NCBI GenBank assembly: GCA_037045055.1
Contig: JBAOHJ010000002.1
Coordinates: 558,001-622,000 of the forward strand
From: Phosphoribacter sp037045055
GTDB taxonomy: Bacteria; Actinomycetota; Actinomycetes; Actinomycetales; Dermatophilaceae
Length of the DNA stretch: 64,000 bases
Reading direction: 5' to 3'
Shown here in pieces: positions 32,904 through 42,275 of this stretch. The translations under genes and the position numbers were made by a program. The notes beneath the pieces are model-generated. The model ran no database searches. It saw nothing but the letters and a program-made list of their open reading frames with translations, and was not told the origin of the DNA. Within the stretch, counting starts at the first letter, position 1, and every line of letters begins with the position of its first letter.

Positions 32904-34718
32904 ATGAGCAAGGTCCTGTCCGCCGTCGCCTGGCCGTACGCCAACGGCCCGCGCCACCTCGGCCATGTCGCCGGGTTCGGCGTGCCCTCCGACGTGTTCA
33001 GCCGGTACATGCGGATGGCCGGTCACGACGTGCTCATGGTCAGCGGCACGGACGAGCACGGCACGCCGATCCTCGTGCAGGCCGAGGCGGCGGGAGTGAC
33101 CCCTCGGGAGCTGGCCGACCGGTTCAACCGGGTCATCGCCCAGGACCTCGCCGACCTGGGCCTGGCCTACGACCTGTTCACCCGCACCACGACGGGCAAC
33201 CACCACGCCGTGTCGCAGGAGCTGTTCCTCGGCAACCACGCCAACGGCTACCTGGTCGAGGGCACCCAGCTCGTCGCGATCAGCCCGTCGACCGGGCGCA
33301 CCCTGCCCGATCGCTACATCGAGGGCACCTGCCCGATCTGCGGCTACGCCGAGGCCCGTGGCGACCAGTGCGACAACTGCGGCAACCAGATGGACCCGGT
33401 CGAGCTCATCGAGCCCCGCTCGAAGATCGACGGCGAGACACCGCGATTCGAGCAGACCAGCCACTTCTTCCTCGACCTGCCCGCACTGGCGCAGGCACTG
33501 GGCGCGTGGCTCGACGGGCGTGAGGCGTCCGGCACCTGGCGGCCCAACGTCATCCGGTTCTCCCGCAACCTGCTCGACGACGTCCGGCCCCGGCCGATGA
33601 CCCGGGACATCGACTGGGGCATCGCGGTGCCGCTGCCCGGCTGGCGCGACAACCCCACCAAGAAGCTCTACGTCTGGTTCGACGCGGTCATCGGCTACCT
33701 CTCGGCCTCGATCGAGTGGGCCCGACGCACCGGCGACCCCGAGGCCTGGCGGGCGTGGTGGAACGACCCGGAGGCGGTGTCCTACTACTTCCAGGGCAAG
33801 GACAACATCACCTTCCACGCCCAGATCTGGCCGGCCGAGCTGCTCGGGTATGCCGGTCTCGGGGCGCGCGGGGGCAGCCCCGGGGCGGCATACGGGGTCC
33901 TGAACCTGCCCACCGAGGTCGTGGCCAGCGAGTTCATGACGATGGAGGGAAAGCAGCTGTCCACCAGCCGCGGGCACGTCATCTACGTGCGCCACGTGCT
34001 GGAGCACTACGGGCCGGACGCGTTGCGGTACTTCATCTGCGCGGCCGGGCCGGAGAGCCAGGACAGCGACTTCACCTGGGCGGAGTTCGTCCAGCGCAAC
34101 AACGCCGAGCTCGTCGCCGGATGGGGCAACCTGGTGCACCGGACCGCGACGATGATCCACCGCTCCTTCGGGGCGATCCCGCCGGCCGGGGCGCTGCAGC
34201 CGGGGGACGAGGACCTGCTGGCGAGCGTCCGGGGCGGGTTCGCGACGGTGGGCGGGCTCATCGAGCGGCACCGGTTCAAGGCCGGGATCGGCGAGGTGAT
34301 GCGGCTGGTCGGCGAGGTCAACGCCTACATCTCCCGGACCGAGCCGTTCAGGCTCACGGCGCCCGAGCAGCGCGACCGCCTCGGCACGGTGCTGCACGTG
34401 GTGGCCCAGGCGGTGAGCGACCTCGCGACGATGAGCGCGCCGTTCCTGCCGCACGGCGCCAACCGGGTGCACCGGGTGCTCGGCGGCGAGGGCGATCTCG
34501 TGCCGATGCCCGCGCTGCACGAGGTGGCCGACCTCGACGGCGGGCCGTCCTACCCGGTGGTCACCGGCGACTACTCGGCGACCCCGCGGTGGGAGAGCCG
34601 CCCGGTGGTCGTCGGCACGCCGATCGCGGCCCCGACGCCGGTGTTCGCGAAGTTCGACCCGTCCGTCGTGCAGACCGAGATCGACCGGATGCACGCAGAG
34701 GCAGGGCCCGACAGGTGA
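32904..34718 (+). CDS. metG: Methionyl-tRNA synthetase
   Basis: This 604-aa class I synthetase has the HIGH-type motif PRHLGH near residue 17. A zinc-binding connective domain contains CPICGYAEARGDQCDNCGN, and the KMSKS-type loop reads EGKQLSTSRG. An anticodon-binding helical domain completes it. It lacks the C-terminal EMAP-type dimerisation domain, so it is the short form. Its stop overlaps the tatD GTG start by three bases, beginning the metG-tatD-rpfB-rsmA-ispE order conserved in actinobacteria. Confidence 0.96.
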   Translation: MSKVLSAVAWPYANGPRHLGHVAGFGVPSDVFSRYMRMAGHDVLMVSGTDEHGTPILVQAEAAGVTPRELADRFNRVIAQDLADLGLAYDLFTRTTTGNHHAVSQELFLGNHANGYLVEGTQLVAISPSTGRTLPDRYIEGTCPICGYAEARGDQCDNCGNQMDPVELIEPRSKIDGETPRFEQTSHFFLDLPALAQALGAWLDGREASGTWRPNVIRFSRNLLDDVRPRPMTRDIDWGIAVPLPGWRDNPTKKLYVWFDAVIGYLSASIEWARRTGDPEAWRAWWNDPEAVSYYFQGKDNITFHAQIWPAELLGYAGLGARGGSPGAAYGVLNLPTEVVASEFMTMEGKQLSTSRGHVIYVRHVLEHYGPDALRYFICAAGPESQDSDFTWAEFVQRNNAELVAGWGNLVHRTATMIHRSFGAIPPAGALQPGDEDLLASVRGGFATVGGLIERHRFKAGIGEVMRLVGEVNAYISRTEPFRLTAPEQRDRLGTVLHVVAQAVSDLATMSAPFLPHGANRVHRVLGGEGDLVPMPALHEVADLDGGPSYPVVTGDYSATPRWESRPVVVGTPIAAPTPVFAKFDPSVVQTEIDRMHAEAGPDR

Positions 34719-35551
34719 ACCGCCCGCCGCTGCCCGACCCCCTGCCGCTGCCCGTCGTCGACAACCACCTGCACCTAGACCACGTCCGCGAAGGGGACCC
34801 GCCGCTGGACCTGCCCACCGCGCTGGCCGAGGCCGCCGCGGTCGGGGTGCCGCGCATGGTGCAGATCGGCTGCGACCTGCCCGGGGCCCGCGCGACCGTC
34901 GACATGGTCGACCGGTATGCCGCCTTGCTCGGCGGAGTCTCGTTGCACCCTAACGAGGTTCCCCGGTTGGCCGCCCGCGGGGCGCTGGCCGAGGCGCAGA
35001 CCGAGATCGAGGCCCTGGCCACCGCGCACCCGCGGGTCCGGGTGATCGGCGAGACCGGTCTGGACTACTTCCGGACCGGACCGGACGGCATACCGGCTCA
35101 GCAGGAGGCCTTCCGCTGGCACATCGACCTGGCCAAACGCACCGGCAAGGTCCTGCAGATCCACGACCGGGAGGCGCACCAGGACACCCTGCGGATCCTC
35201 GCCGAGGAGGGGGCGCCCGAGCGGACCGTGCTGCACTGCTTCTCCGGGGGGCTGGACATGGCCCGCGAGGCCATCGACCGCGGGTACCTGCTCTCCTTTG
35301 CCGGCCCGGTGACCTTCCGCGGCTCGTCGGCGCTGCGCGACGTGCTCGCGGCGACCCCCCTGGAGCAAGTGCTCGTCGAGACCGACGCGCCCTACCTCGC
35401 GCCGCACCCGTGGCGGGGGAGGACCAACGCCTCCTGGCTCGTCCCGGTGACCGTGCGGGTGATGGCCGGGGTGCTCGGCGTGGCCCTGCCGACGCTGTGC
35501 GCGGCGCTCATGGCGACCAGCGAGCGCGTCTACGGCCCGTGGGAGCCCTGA
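34715..35551 (+). CDS. tatD: TatD family metal-dependent DNase
   Basis: This 278-aa TIM-barrel hydrolase has the metal ligands in DNHLHLDH, IGETGLDYFRTGP, LQIHDREAH, LHCFSGG and ETDAPYLAP. TatD enzymes are Mg-dependent 3'-5' exonucleases involved in DNA repair or nucleotide removal. The Gly-Ile-Pro at residues 125-127 uses GGC ATA CCG, a very rare isoleucine codon placed within the dispersed heptamer. The start GTG overlaps the metG stop. Confidence 0.94.
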   Translation: MNRPPLPDPLPLPVVDNHLHLDHVREGDPPLDLPTALAEAAAVGVPRMVQIGCDLPGARATVDMVDRYAALLGGVSLHPNEVPRLAARGALAEAQTEIEALATAHPRVRVIGETGLDYFRTGPDGIPAQQEAFRWHIDLAKRTGKVLQIHDREAHQDTLRILAEEGAPERTVLHCFSGGLDMAREAIDRGYLLSFAGPVTFRGSSALRDVLAATPLEQVLVETDAPYLAPHPWRGRTNASWLVPVTVRVMAGVLGVALPTLCAALMATSERVYGPWEP

Positions 35552-35862
35552 GCGGCGTCGGCCGCCGAGGGGTTTCGGGGCCCGGCGCATCCCGCGGCCC
35601 ATCACGCGGTGTATCCCGTGGCGCGCGACGAGTGGCGAGAGAGCGGCATACCGGCGCTTCATTTGGCTCATCAGTCACTTTGGTCACATCAGCCTCTCCC
35701 GCCGTTATCGAAACTTGACCTTCCGCGGGGGTGCAGGGCACGGTAGTTGACGAGTCAGCCGGAAGCACCTCTCCGCCGCAGGGCGTTCGCGCCCCGGTCT
35801 GCCGCATCGACGCGGCCCTCGGGAGGGGTCCGTGAGCCGGGACCTCGGACCATCGGAGCACC
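35552..35862. promoter_or_regulatory. rpfB upstream regulatory region
   Basis: This 311-bp leader has no gene. An AT-richer core (about 35655-35720) contains GTCACTTTGGTCACATC, a direct GTCAC repeat spaced by four bases, and TTGACC at 35715, a possible -35 with no well-spaced -10. Several short GC stems follow. Rpf genes in actinobacteria often have long regulated leaders, some with c-di-AMP riboswitches; I could not find the conserved riboswitch segments here. Confidence 0.4.
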
Positions 35863-37002
35863 GTGTTCACCTCGCTCGTCAGTCGTCTTGCCCTGGGTGG
35901 GGCCCTCGTCGCCGTCGCCGCCGGAGGGTTCGGCGTGGCCCAGCTGGACAAGGCCATCGACCTGTCCGTCGACGGCCAGACCACCTCGATGCACGTGTTC
36001 GGCAGCACCGTCGCCGACGCGCTGGCCAAGCAGGGCATCGTCGTCGGGGAGCACGACCTCGTGGTGCCGGCGGCCGGCGAGGCGATCGGCGACGGGTCGG
36101 CGGTCCTCGTGCGCTACGGGCGCAAGCTCAGCGTCACCGTCGACGGGGTGACCACGGAGTACTGGACCACGGCGACCAGCGTCGAGCAGGCCATCCTCGA
36201 CCTGGGCATCCGGGCCGACGCCGCCGCGGCCGTCTCGGTGTCACGCTCGATGCCCCTGGGTCGCGAGGGCCTGGCGTTCAGCGTGACCAACCCGCGCAAC
36301 GTCTCGGTCGCCGTCGACGGACAGACGCTGACCCGCTCGACGAGCGTGGCCTCCGTGTCGGCGTTGCTGGCCGAGCTGGGGGTCTCGCTCGGGGCCTCGG
36401 ACCGGGTGTCCCCGGCCGCCGACACGGCGATCACCGAGGGTCTGGCCGTCGCCGTCGCCCGAGTCGTCCAGCGCACCTCGACCGAGACCCAGGTGGTGGC
36501 TTTCGGCACGACCCGCAAGGACGACGAGTCGATGTACAAGGGGCAGACCAAGGTCGAGTCGGCCGGCGTCGCCGGCGAGCGAGCCGTCACCTACACCGAG
36601 GTGGTCGTCGACGGGGTGGTGGAGAGCCGCACCGAGACCGCGTCCACGGTGACCAAGGCCCCGGTCGACAAGGTCCTGCTCGTCGGCACCATGCCCCGCC
36701 CCGTCGCCGCCGCCGCCCCGCCGCCGTCGGCCGGCAACACCTCCGGCGCGGGCCTCAACCTGGCCAACGAGGCGATGTGGGACCGGATCGCCCAGTGCGA
36801 GTCCGGCGGCAACTGGAGCATCAACACCGGCAACGGCTACTACGGCGGCCTGCAGTTCAACTACTCGACGTGGCTGTCCAACGGCGGTGCCGACTTCGCG
36901 CAGCGGGCCGACCTGGCCTCGCGCGCCGAGCAGATCACCATCGCCAACCGCCTGTATGCCGCGCGCGGTCTGCAGCCGTGGGGGTGTCGCTGGGCGGCCT
37001 GA
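35863..37002 (+). CDS. rpfB: Resuscitation-promoting factor RpfB
   Basis: This 379-aa secreted peptidoglycan hydrolase revives dormant cells and remodels the wall. It has an N-terminal signal/anchor (LALGGALVAVAAGGFGV), three DUF348 units (for example DLSVDGQTTSMHVFGSTVAD), a G5 domain ending near TVTKAPVDKVLLVGT, a Pro/Ala spacer, and the C-terminal transglycosylase-like Rpf domain. That domain contains MWDRIAQCESGGNWSIN, with the catalytic glutamate, and GGLQFNYSTW. This is the full RpfB architecture. GTG 35863 puts the signal at the N-terminus. A large hairpin follows the stop. Confidence 0.95.
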   Translation: MFTSLVSRLALGGALVAVAAGGFGVAQLDKAIDLSVDGQTTSMHVFGSTVADALAKQGIVVGEHDLVVPAAGEAIGDGSAVLVRYGRKLSVTVDGVTTEYWTTATSVEQAILDLGIRADAAAAVSVSRSMPLGREGLAFSVTNPRNVSVAVDGQTLTRSTSVASVSALLAELGVSLGASDRVSPAADTAITEGLAVAVARVVQRTSTETQVVAFGTTRKDDESMYKGQTKVESAGVAGERAVTYTEVVVDGVVESRTETASTVTKAPVDKVLLVGTMPRPVAAAAPPPSAGNTSGAGLNLANEAMWDRIAQCESGGNWSINTGNGYYGGLQFNYSTWLSNGGADFAQRADLASRAEQITIANRLYAARGLQPWGCRWAA

Positions 37003-37014
37003 GCCCCCGGATCC

Positions 37015-37058
37015 GACGCACCGGCCCCCCGCCCGAACGGGCAGGGGGCCGGTGCGTC
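37015..37058 (+). terminator. rpfB terminator hairpin
   Basis: A long near-perfect stem (GACGCACCGGCCCCC paired with GGGGCCGGTGCGTC, plus a nested CGCCCG/CGGGCA) begins 13 bases after the rpfB stop. It should separate rpfB from the PepSY-repeat gene. Confidence 0.75.
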
Positions 37059-37223
37059 GTCGCGCGGCCCGGGGAGGGCCGGTGCGCCGCCCGGTCCCGG
37101 GCGCGCCCGGTCCTAACGAATCCCCACGGCCCTCACAGCCCCCCGATATGTCGGCCGGCGATCTTCGGGACATCGACGCCCCGGCACCAGGCCGGGGCAC
37201 CGACATCCCAGGAGCAACTCCAC

Positions 37224-37961
37224 ATGAACCCCAAGAAGCTCGGCATCGGTGCCGCCGCCCTCGCCGCCGCAGGCGCGATCGTCGTCGGTGGCGTGACGGT
37301 GTCCAATGCCTCGGCGGCCACGACGCCGTCGACGAGGGTCGCCACGGCGGCGGCCGACACCACCGACAGCCCGCAGGGCCGCTCGCAGGACTGCCCCGGC
37401 GGGGCGGGCCAGGACACCCCGGTGACCGGCGACGAGGCGACCAAGGTCGGGGCCGCGGTGACGGCGAAGGACTCGGCCGTGACGGTCGAGAGCGTGCGCA
37501 AGGACCCGGACGGGTCCTACGACGTGCTGGGGACCAAGGCCGGCGCGAAGGTGATGTTCGACGTCAGCGCCGACCTGGCCACGGTGACCGAGAACGCCCG
37601 GCCCGCCGGCGGCGGCCGCGGCGGGCCCGGCGGGGCGGGCCAGGACACCCCGGTGACCGGCGACGAGGCGACCAAGGTCGGGGCCGCGGTGACGGCGAAG
37701 GACTCGGCCGTGACGGTCGAGAGCGTGCGCAAGGACCCGGACGGGTCCTACGACGTGCTGGGGACCAAGGCCGGCGCGAAGGTGATGTTCGACGTCAGCG
37801 CCGACCTGGCCACGGTGACCGAGAGCGTCCGGCCCGCCGATGGCGCGGGCCAGCGCCCCCAGAACGGTCGGACCCAGCAGGGTCAGACCCAGCAGGGCCA
37901 GACCCAGCAGGGCCAGACCCAGCAGGGCCAGGCCCAGTCCGGGGCCACGCCGACCAGCTGA
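37224..37961 (+). CDS. Secreted protein with two identical PepSY-like domains and a Gln-rich tail
   Basis: This 245-aa protein has a signal peptide (KKLGIGAAALAAAGAIVVGG, cleavage after SNASAA). Two copies of a 66-residue module run DTPVTGDEATKVGAAVTAKD to SADLATVTE; the PVTGDEATKVG start and V-x-V-x-x-D-L-x-x-V-T ending resemble PepSY domains, which often inhibit proteases or coat cell surfaces. The modules are joined by a Gly-rich linker. The tail repeats TQQGQ four times. AGGAG precedes the ATG by nine bases. It sits between rpfB and rsmA, a pair normally adjacent. Confidence 0.85.
   Translation: MNPKKLGIGAAALAAAGAIVVGGVTVSNASAATTPSTRVATAAADTTDSPQGRSQDCPGGAGQDTPVTGDEATKVGAAVTAKDSAVTVESVRKDPDGSYDVLGTKAGAKVMFDVSADLATVTENARPAGGGRGGPGGAGQDTPVTGDEATKVGAAVTAKDSAVTVESVRKDPDGSYDVLGTKAGAKVMFDVSADLATVTESVRPADGAGQRPQNGRTQQGQTQQGQTQQGQTQQGQAQSGATPTS
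37395..37824 (+). repeat. Perfect 199-bp direct repeat (period 231 bp)
   Basis: The segments 37395-37593 and 37626-37824 are identical at every base I compared, including silent positions. They encode the two PepSY-like modules. Complete identity at third positions implies a very recent duplication or ongoing gene conversion, and copy number may vary between strains. Confidence 0.97.
37872..37931 (+). repeat. Four tandem 15-bp repeats encoding TQQGQ
   Basis: Units of ACCCAGCAGGGYCAG are repeated four times with one base difference in the first unit. They encode the glutamine-rich tail of the PepSY protein. Such in-frame short repeats are prone to slippage. Confidence 0.95.
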
Positions 37962-38007
37962 TCGCCGGGTTACCCGCAGCCCGCGAGCCAGGTCCTAGGC
38001 TCGGCCC

Positions 38008-38877
38008 ATGTCGTGGCCGCAGCCGCAGGGGGGGGACCTGCTCACGGCATCCCGACTGCGTGAGCTGGCCGGGCGCCTGGGGCTGCGCCCCACCAAGGCA
38101 CGGGGTCAGAACTTCGTCGTGGACCCCAACACGGTGCGGCGGATCACCCGGCTGGCCGACCTGCACCCCGACGACGTCGTGGTCGAGGTCGGCCCCGGGC
38201 TGGGCTCGCTCACCCTGGCCCTTCTCGACGCCGCGGCGCGGGTCACCGCCGTCGAGCTCGACCCGGTCCTGGCCGGCGCGCTGCCGGCCACGGTCGCGGC
38301 ATACCGACCCGACGCGGTGGCCCGGCTCACCGTGGTGACCGCCGACGCCCTCGCCCTGAGCCGGTTGCCCGATCCCCAGCCCACCGTCTTGGTGGCCAAT
38401 CTGCCCTACAACGTGTCCGTGCCGGTCCTGTTGTCCTTCTTGCAGCGTTACCCCACCATCGGCAGGGGTCTGGTCATGGTGCAGCTCGAGGTCGCCGAGC
38501 GGCTCGCCGCCGGGCCGGGCAGCAGGGTGTACGGCGTCCCGAGCCTCAAGCTCGCCTGGTGGGCCGACGCGGCCCTCGTCGGCAGCGTTCCCCGCACGGT
38601 GTTCTGGCCGGTGCCCAACGTGGACTCGGGGCTGGTCGCCCTGAGCCGACGAGCGCCGCCGCCCTCGCGAGCCACCCGTCGGGAGGTCTTCGCCTGCATC
38701 GACGCGGCGTTCGGCCAGCGGCGCAAGACCCTGCGCGCGGCGCTCGCGGGCTGGGCCGGCGGGCCCGCGGCGGCCGAGGCGGCGCTGCGGACCGCCGGCG
38801 TGGACCCGGCGGCGCGGGGGGAGCAGCTCGACATCGCCGCCTTCGCGGCGGTCGCCGGCGCCCGACCCATAGGGTGA
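38008..38877 (+). CDS. rsmA: 16S rRNA (adenine-1518/1519-N6)-dimethyltransferase RsmA (KsgA)
   Basis: This 289-aa enzyme dimethylates two adenosines near the 3' end of 16S rRNA. The GQNFVVDPNTV motif, SAM loop VVEVGPGLGSLT, acidic motif AVELDP and catalytic NLPYNVSVP are all present, followed by the PVPNVDSGLV segment and the C-terminal helical domain (CIDAAFGQRRKTLRAAL). The next gene, ispE, begins four bases after its stop, as in many actinobacteria. Confidence 0.96.
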   Translation: MSWPQPQGGDLLTASRLRELAGRLGLRPTKARGQNFVVDPNTVRRITRLADLHPDDVVVEVGPGLGSLTLALLDAAARVTAVELDPVLAGALPATVAAYRPDAVARLTVVTADALALSRLPDPQPTVLVANLPYNVSVPVLLSFLQRYPTIGRGLVMVQLEVAERLAAGPGSRVYGVPSLKLAWWADAALVGSVPRTVFWPVPNVDSGLVALSRRAPPPSRATRREVFACIDAAFGQRRKTLRAALAGWAGGPAAAEAALRTAGVDPAARGEQLDIAAFAAVAGARPIG

Positions 38878-38881
38878 GCGG

Positions 38882-39813
38882 GTGACCACCGCCGAGCCGC
38901 ACCGGGCCGTGACGGTCCGCGCGCCGGCGAAGGTCAACGTCGAGCTGCGGGTGGGCCCGCGTCGCCCGGACGGCTACCACGACCTGGCCACGGTCTACAT
39001 GGCGGTCGGCCTCTACGACGAGGTCACCGTGACCCCGTCGCCCGACTGGGAGGTCCTCGTCACGGGTCCGTACGCGCAGGACGTCCCCACCGACGCGGGC
39101 AACCTCGCGGTCCGGGCCGGCCAGCTGCTCGCCGACTCCGCCGACCGCCACGAGGCGGCCGCCGTGCGGATCACCAAGGACATCCCGGTCGCCGGCGGCA
39201 TGGCGGGCGGCTCGGCGGACGCGGCGGCGACCTTGCTCGCGCTCGACGCGCTGTGGGGGCTGCACCACGACCGCGAGGTGCTGGGGCAGCTCGCCGCCGA
39301 GCTAGGCAGTGACGTGCCGTTCGTCCTGCACGGCGGGATCTCGATGGGCTCGGGCCGGGGTGAGCGACTGGCTCCCGTGCTGGCGCGCGGGTCCTACCAG
39401 TGGGTGTTCGCGGTCGCCGAAGAGGGGCTGTCCACCCCGGCGGTGTATGCCGAGTGCGACCGGCTGCGCGGGGACGAGCCCGTCCAGGCCCCCGAGGTGT
39501 CCTCGGACATGATGACCGCGCTGCGGTCGGGCGATCCCGCCGCCCTGGGCCGGGCCCTGGCCAACGACCTGCAGGAGGCGGCCATCTCGTTGCAGCCGCC
39601 GCTGCGGGGTGTGCTCGACGCCGGTCTGGAGTTCGGTGCCCTCGGCGGGGTCGTCAGCGGCTCGGGCCCCACCGTCGCGTTCCTCACCTCCTCCTCGGAG
39701 CACGCCCTGGACCTGTGCGTCGCGTTGACCGCGTCGGGCGTCGCGCGCGAGGTGAAACGGGCCAAGGGCCCGGTCCACGGCGCGGCCCTCGTCACCGGTG
39801 GCCGCCGCGACTG

Positions 39814-39814
<1 letters not shown>
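38882..39814 (+). CDS. ispE: 4-diphosphocytidyl-2-C-methyl-D-erythritol kinase IspE
   Basis: This 310-aa GHMP kinase of the MEP isoprenoid pathway phosphorylates CDP-methylerythritol. It has the N-terminal APAKVNVELRVGPRRPDGYHDL, the ATP loop PVAGGMAGGSADAAATLLAL and C-terminal GGVVSGSGPTVAFL. The GTG start follows rsmA by four bases, and the stop shares one base with the ABC-F start (TGATG). Confidence 0.96.
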
Positions 39815-41622
<1,808 letters not shown>

Positions 41623-41649
41623 GGGGCGCTCCGCGCCTCGAGCCCCCTG

Positions 41650-42159
41650 CTAGGGCTCCAGGGGTGAGTTCACCCGACGCAGCAACCCGCCGAGGGTGAG
41701 CTGGTCGGCGGCGTCGAGGTCGCGCAGCAGGTCGCGCTCGTCGTCGAGCAGGTCCGCCAGAGCGGCGTCGACGGCCTCGCGGCCGTCCGGGGTCAGGGCG
41801 ACGATCACCCCACGCCGATCGGTCGGGTCCGGACTGCGCCGCACCAGGCCGCGCCGCTCGAGCCGATCGACCCGGTTGGTCATGGTCCCCGAGGTGACCA
41901 GGGTCTCGGCGACGAGCTGGCCGGGGGACAGCTGGTAAGGCGGGCCGGCCCGGCGCAGCGCCGAGAGCACGTCGAACTCCCAGCCCTCGAGCAGGTGGGC
42001 GGCGAACACCCGGCCTCGAGCCAGGTCCAACCGCCGGGCCAACCGGGATATCCGCGACAGGACGTGCAAGGGCGTGCAGTCGAGGTCGGGTCGCTCCCGC
42101 TGCCAGGCGGCGACGATCCGGTCGACGTCATCGGGCCCGGTGTCCGGCACACCGCTCAC
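41650..42159 (-). CDS. MarR family transcriptional regulator
   Basis: This protein of about 169 aa has the MarR winged helix. Its dimerisation helices flank FDVLSALRRAGPPYQLSPGQLV, and the recognition helix and wing are VTSGTMTNRVDRLERRGLVRRSPDPTDRRGVIVALT. Such proteins usually repress their own and a neighbouring gene until a small phenolic or oxidant binds. The GTG at 42159 is chosen because longer forms would run into the divergent promoter. The adjacent palindrome at 42227-42248 is a plausible operator. Confidence 0.9.
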   Translation of the reverse strand: MSGVPDTGPDDVDRIVAAWQRERPDLDCTPLHVLSRISRLARRLDLARGRVFAAHLLEGWEFDVLSALRRAGPPYQLSPGQLVAETLVTSGTMTNRVDRLERRGLVRRSPDPTDRRGVIVALTPDGREAVDAALADLLDDERDLLRDLDAADQLTLGGLLRRVNSPLEP

Positions 42160-42226
42160 GGGGACAGTGTAGGCCGGGATCAAGATTCTCGACGTCGAAG
42201 GATCGCGTCGATGGTCTTTTGCCGTC

Positions 42227-42248
42227 CGTCGTTGCACAATTGTCGACG
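42227..42248. promoter_or_regulatory. Candidate MarR operator between marR and the ECF fusion gene
   Basis: The arms CGTCG and CGACG flank a segment containing the perfect palindrome ACAATTGT (42236-42243). It lies in a low-GC pocket about 70 bp upstream of the marR start and 28 bp upstream of the predicted ECF start. Both position and symmetry suit a MarR-family site controlling both genes. Confidence 0.45.
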
Positions 42249-42275
42249 GGGTCCTCGACCGAGGGGGTTGTTGCG

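Noticed and set aside
35552..35862. c-di-AMP (ydaO-type) riboswitch upstream of rpfB
   Set aside because: The leader is long and structured, but I could not find the conserved internal segments expected of that class. A covariance-model scan would decide.
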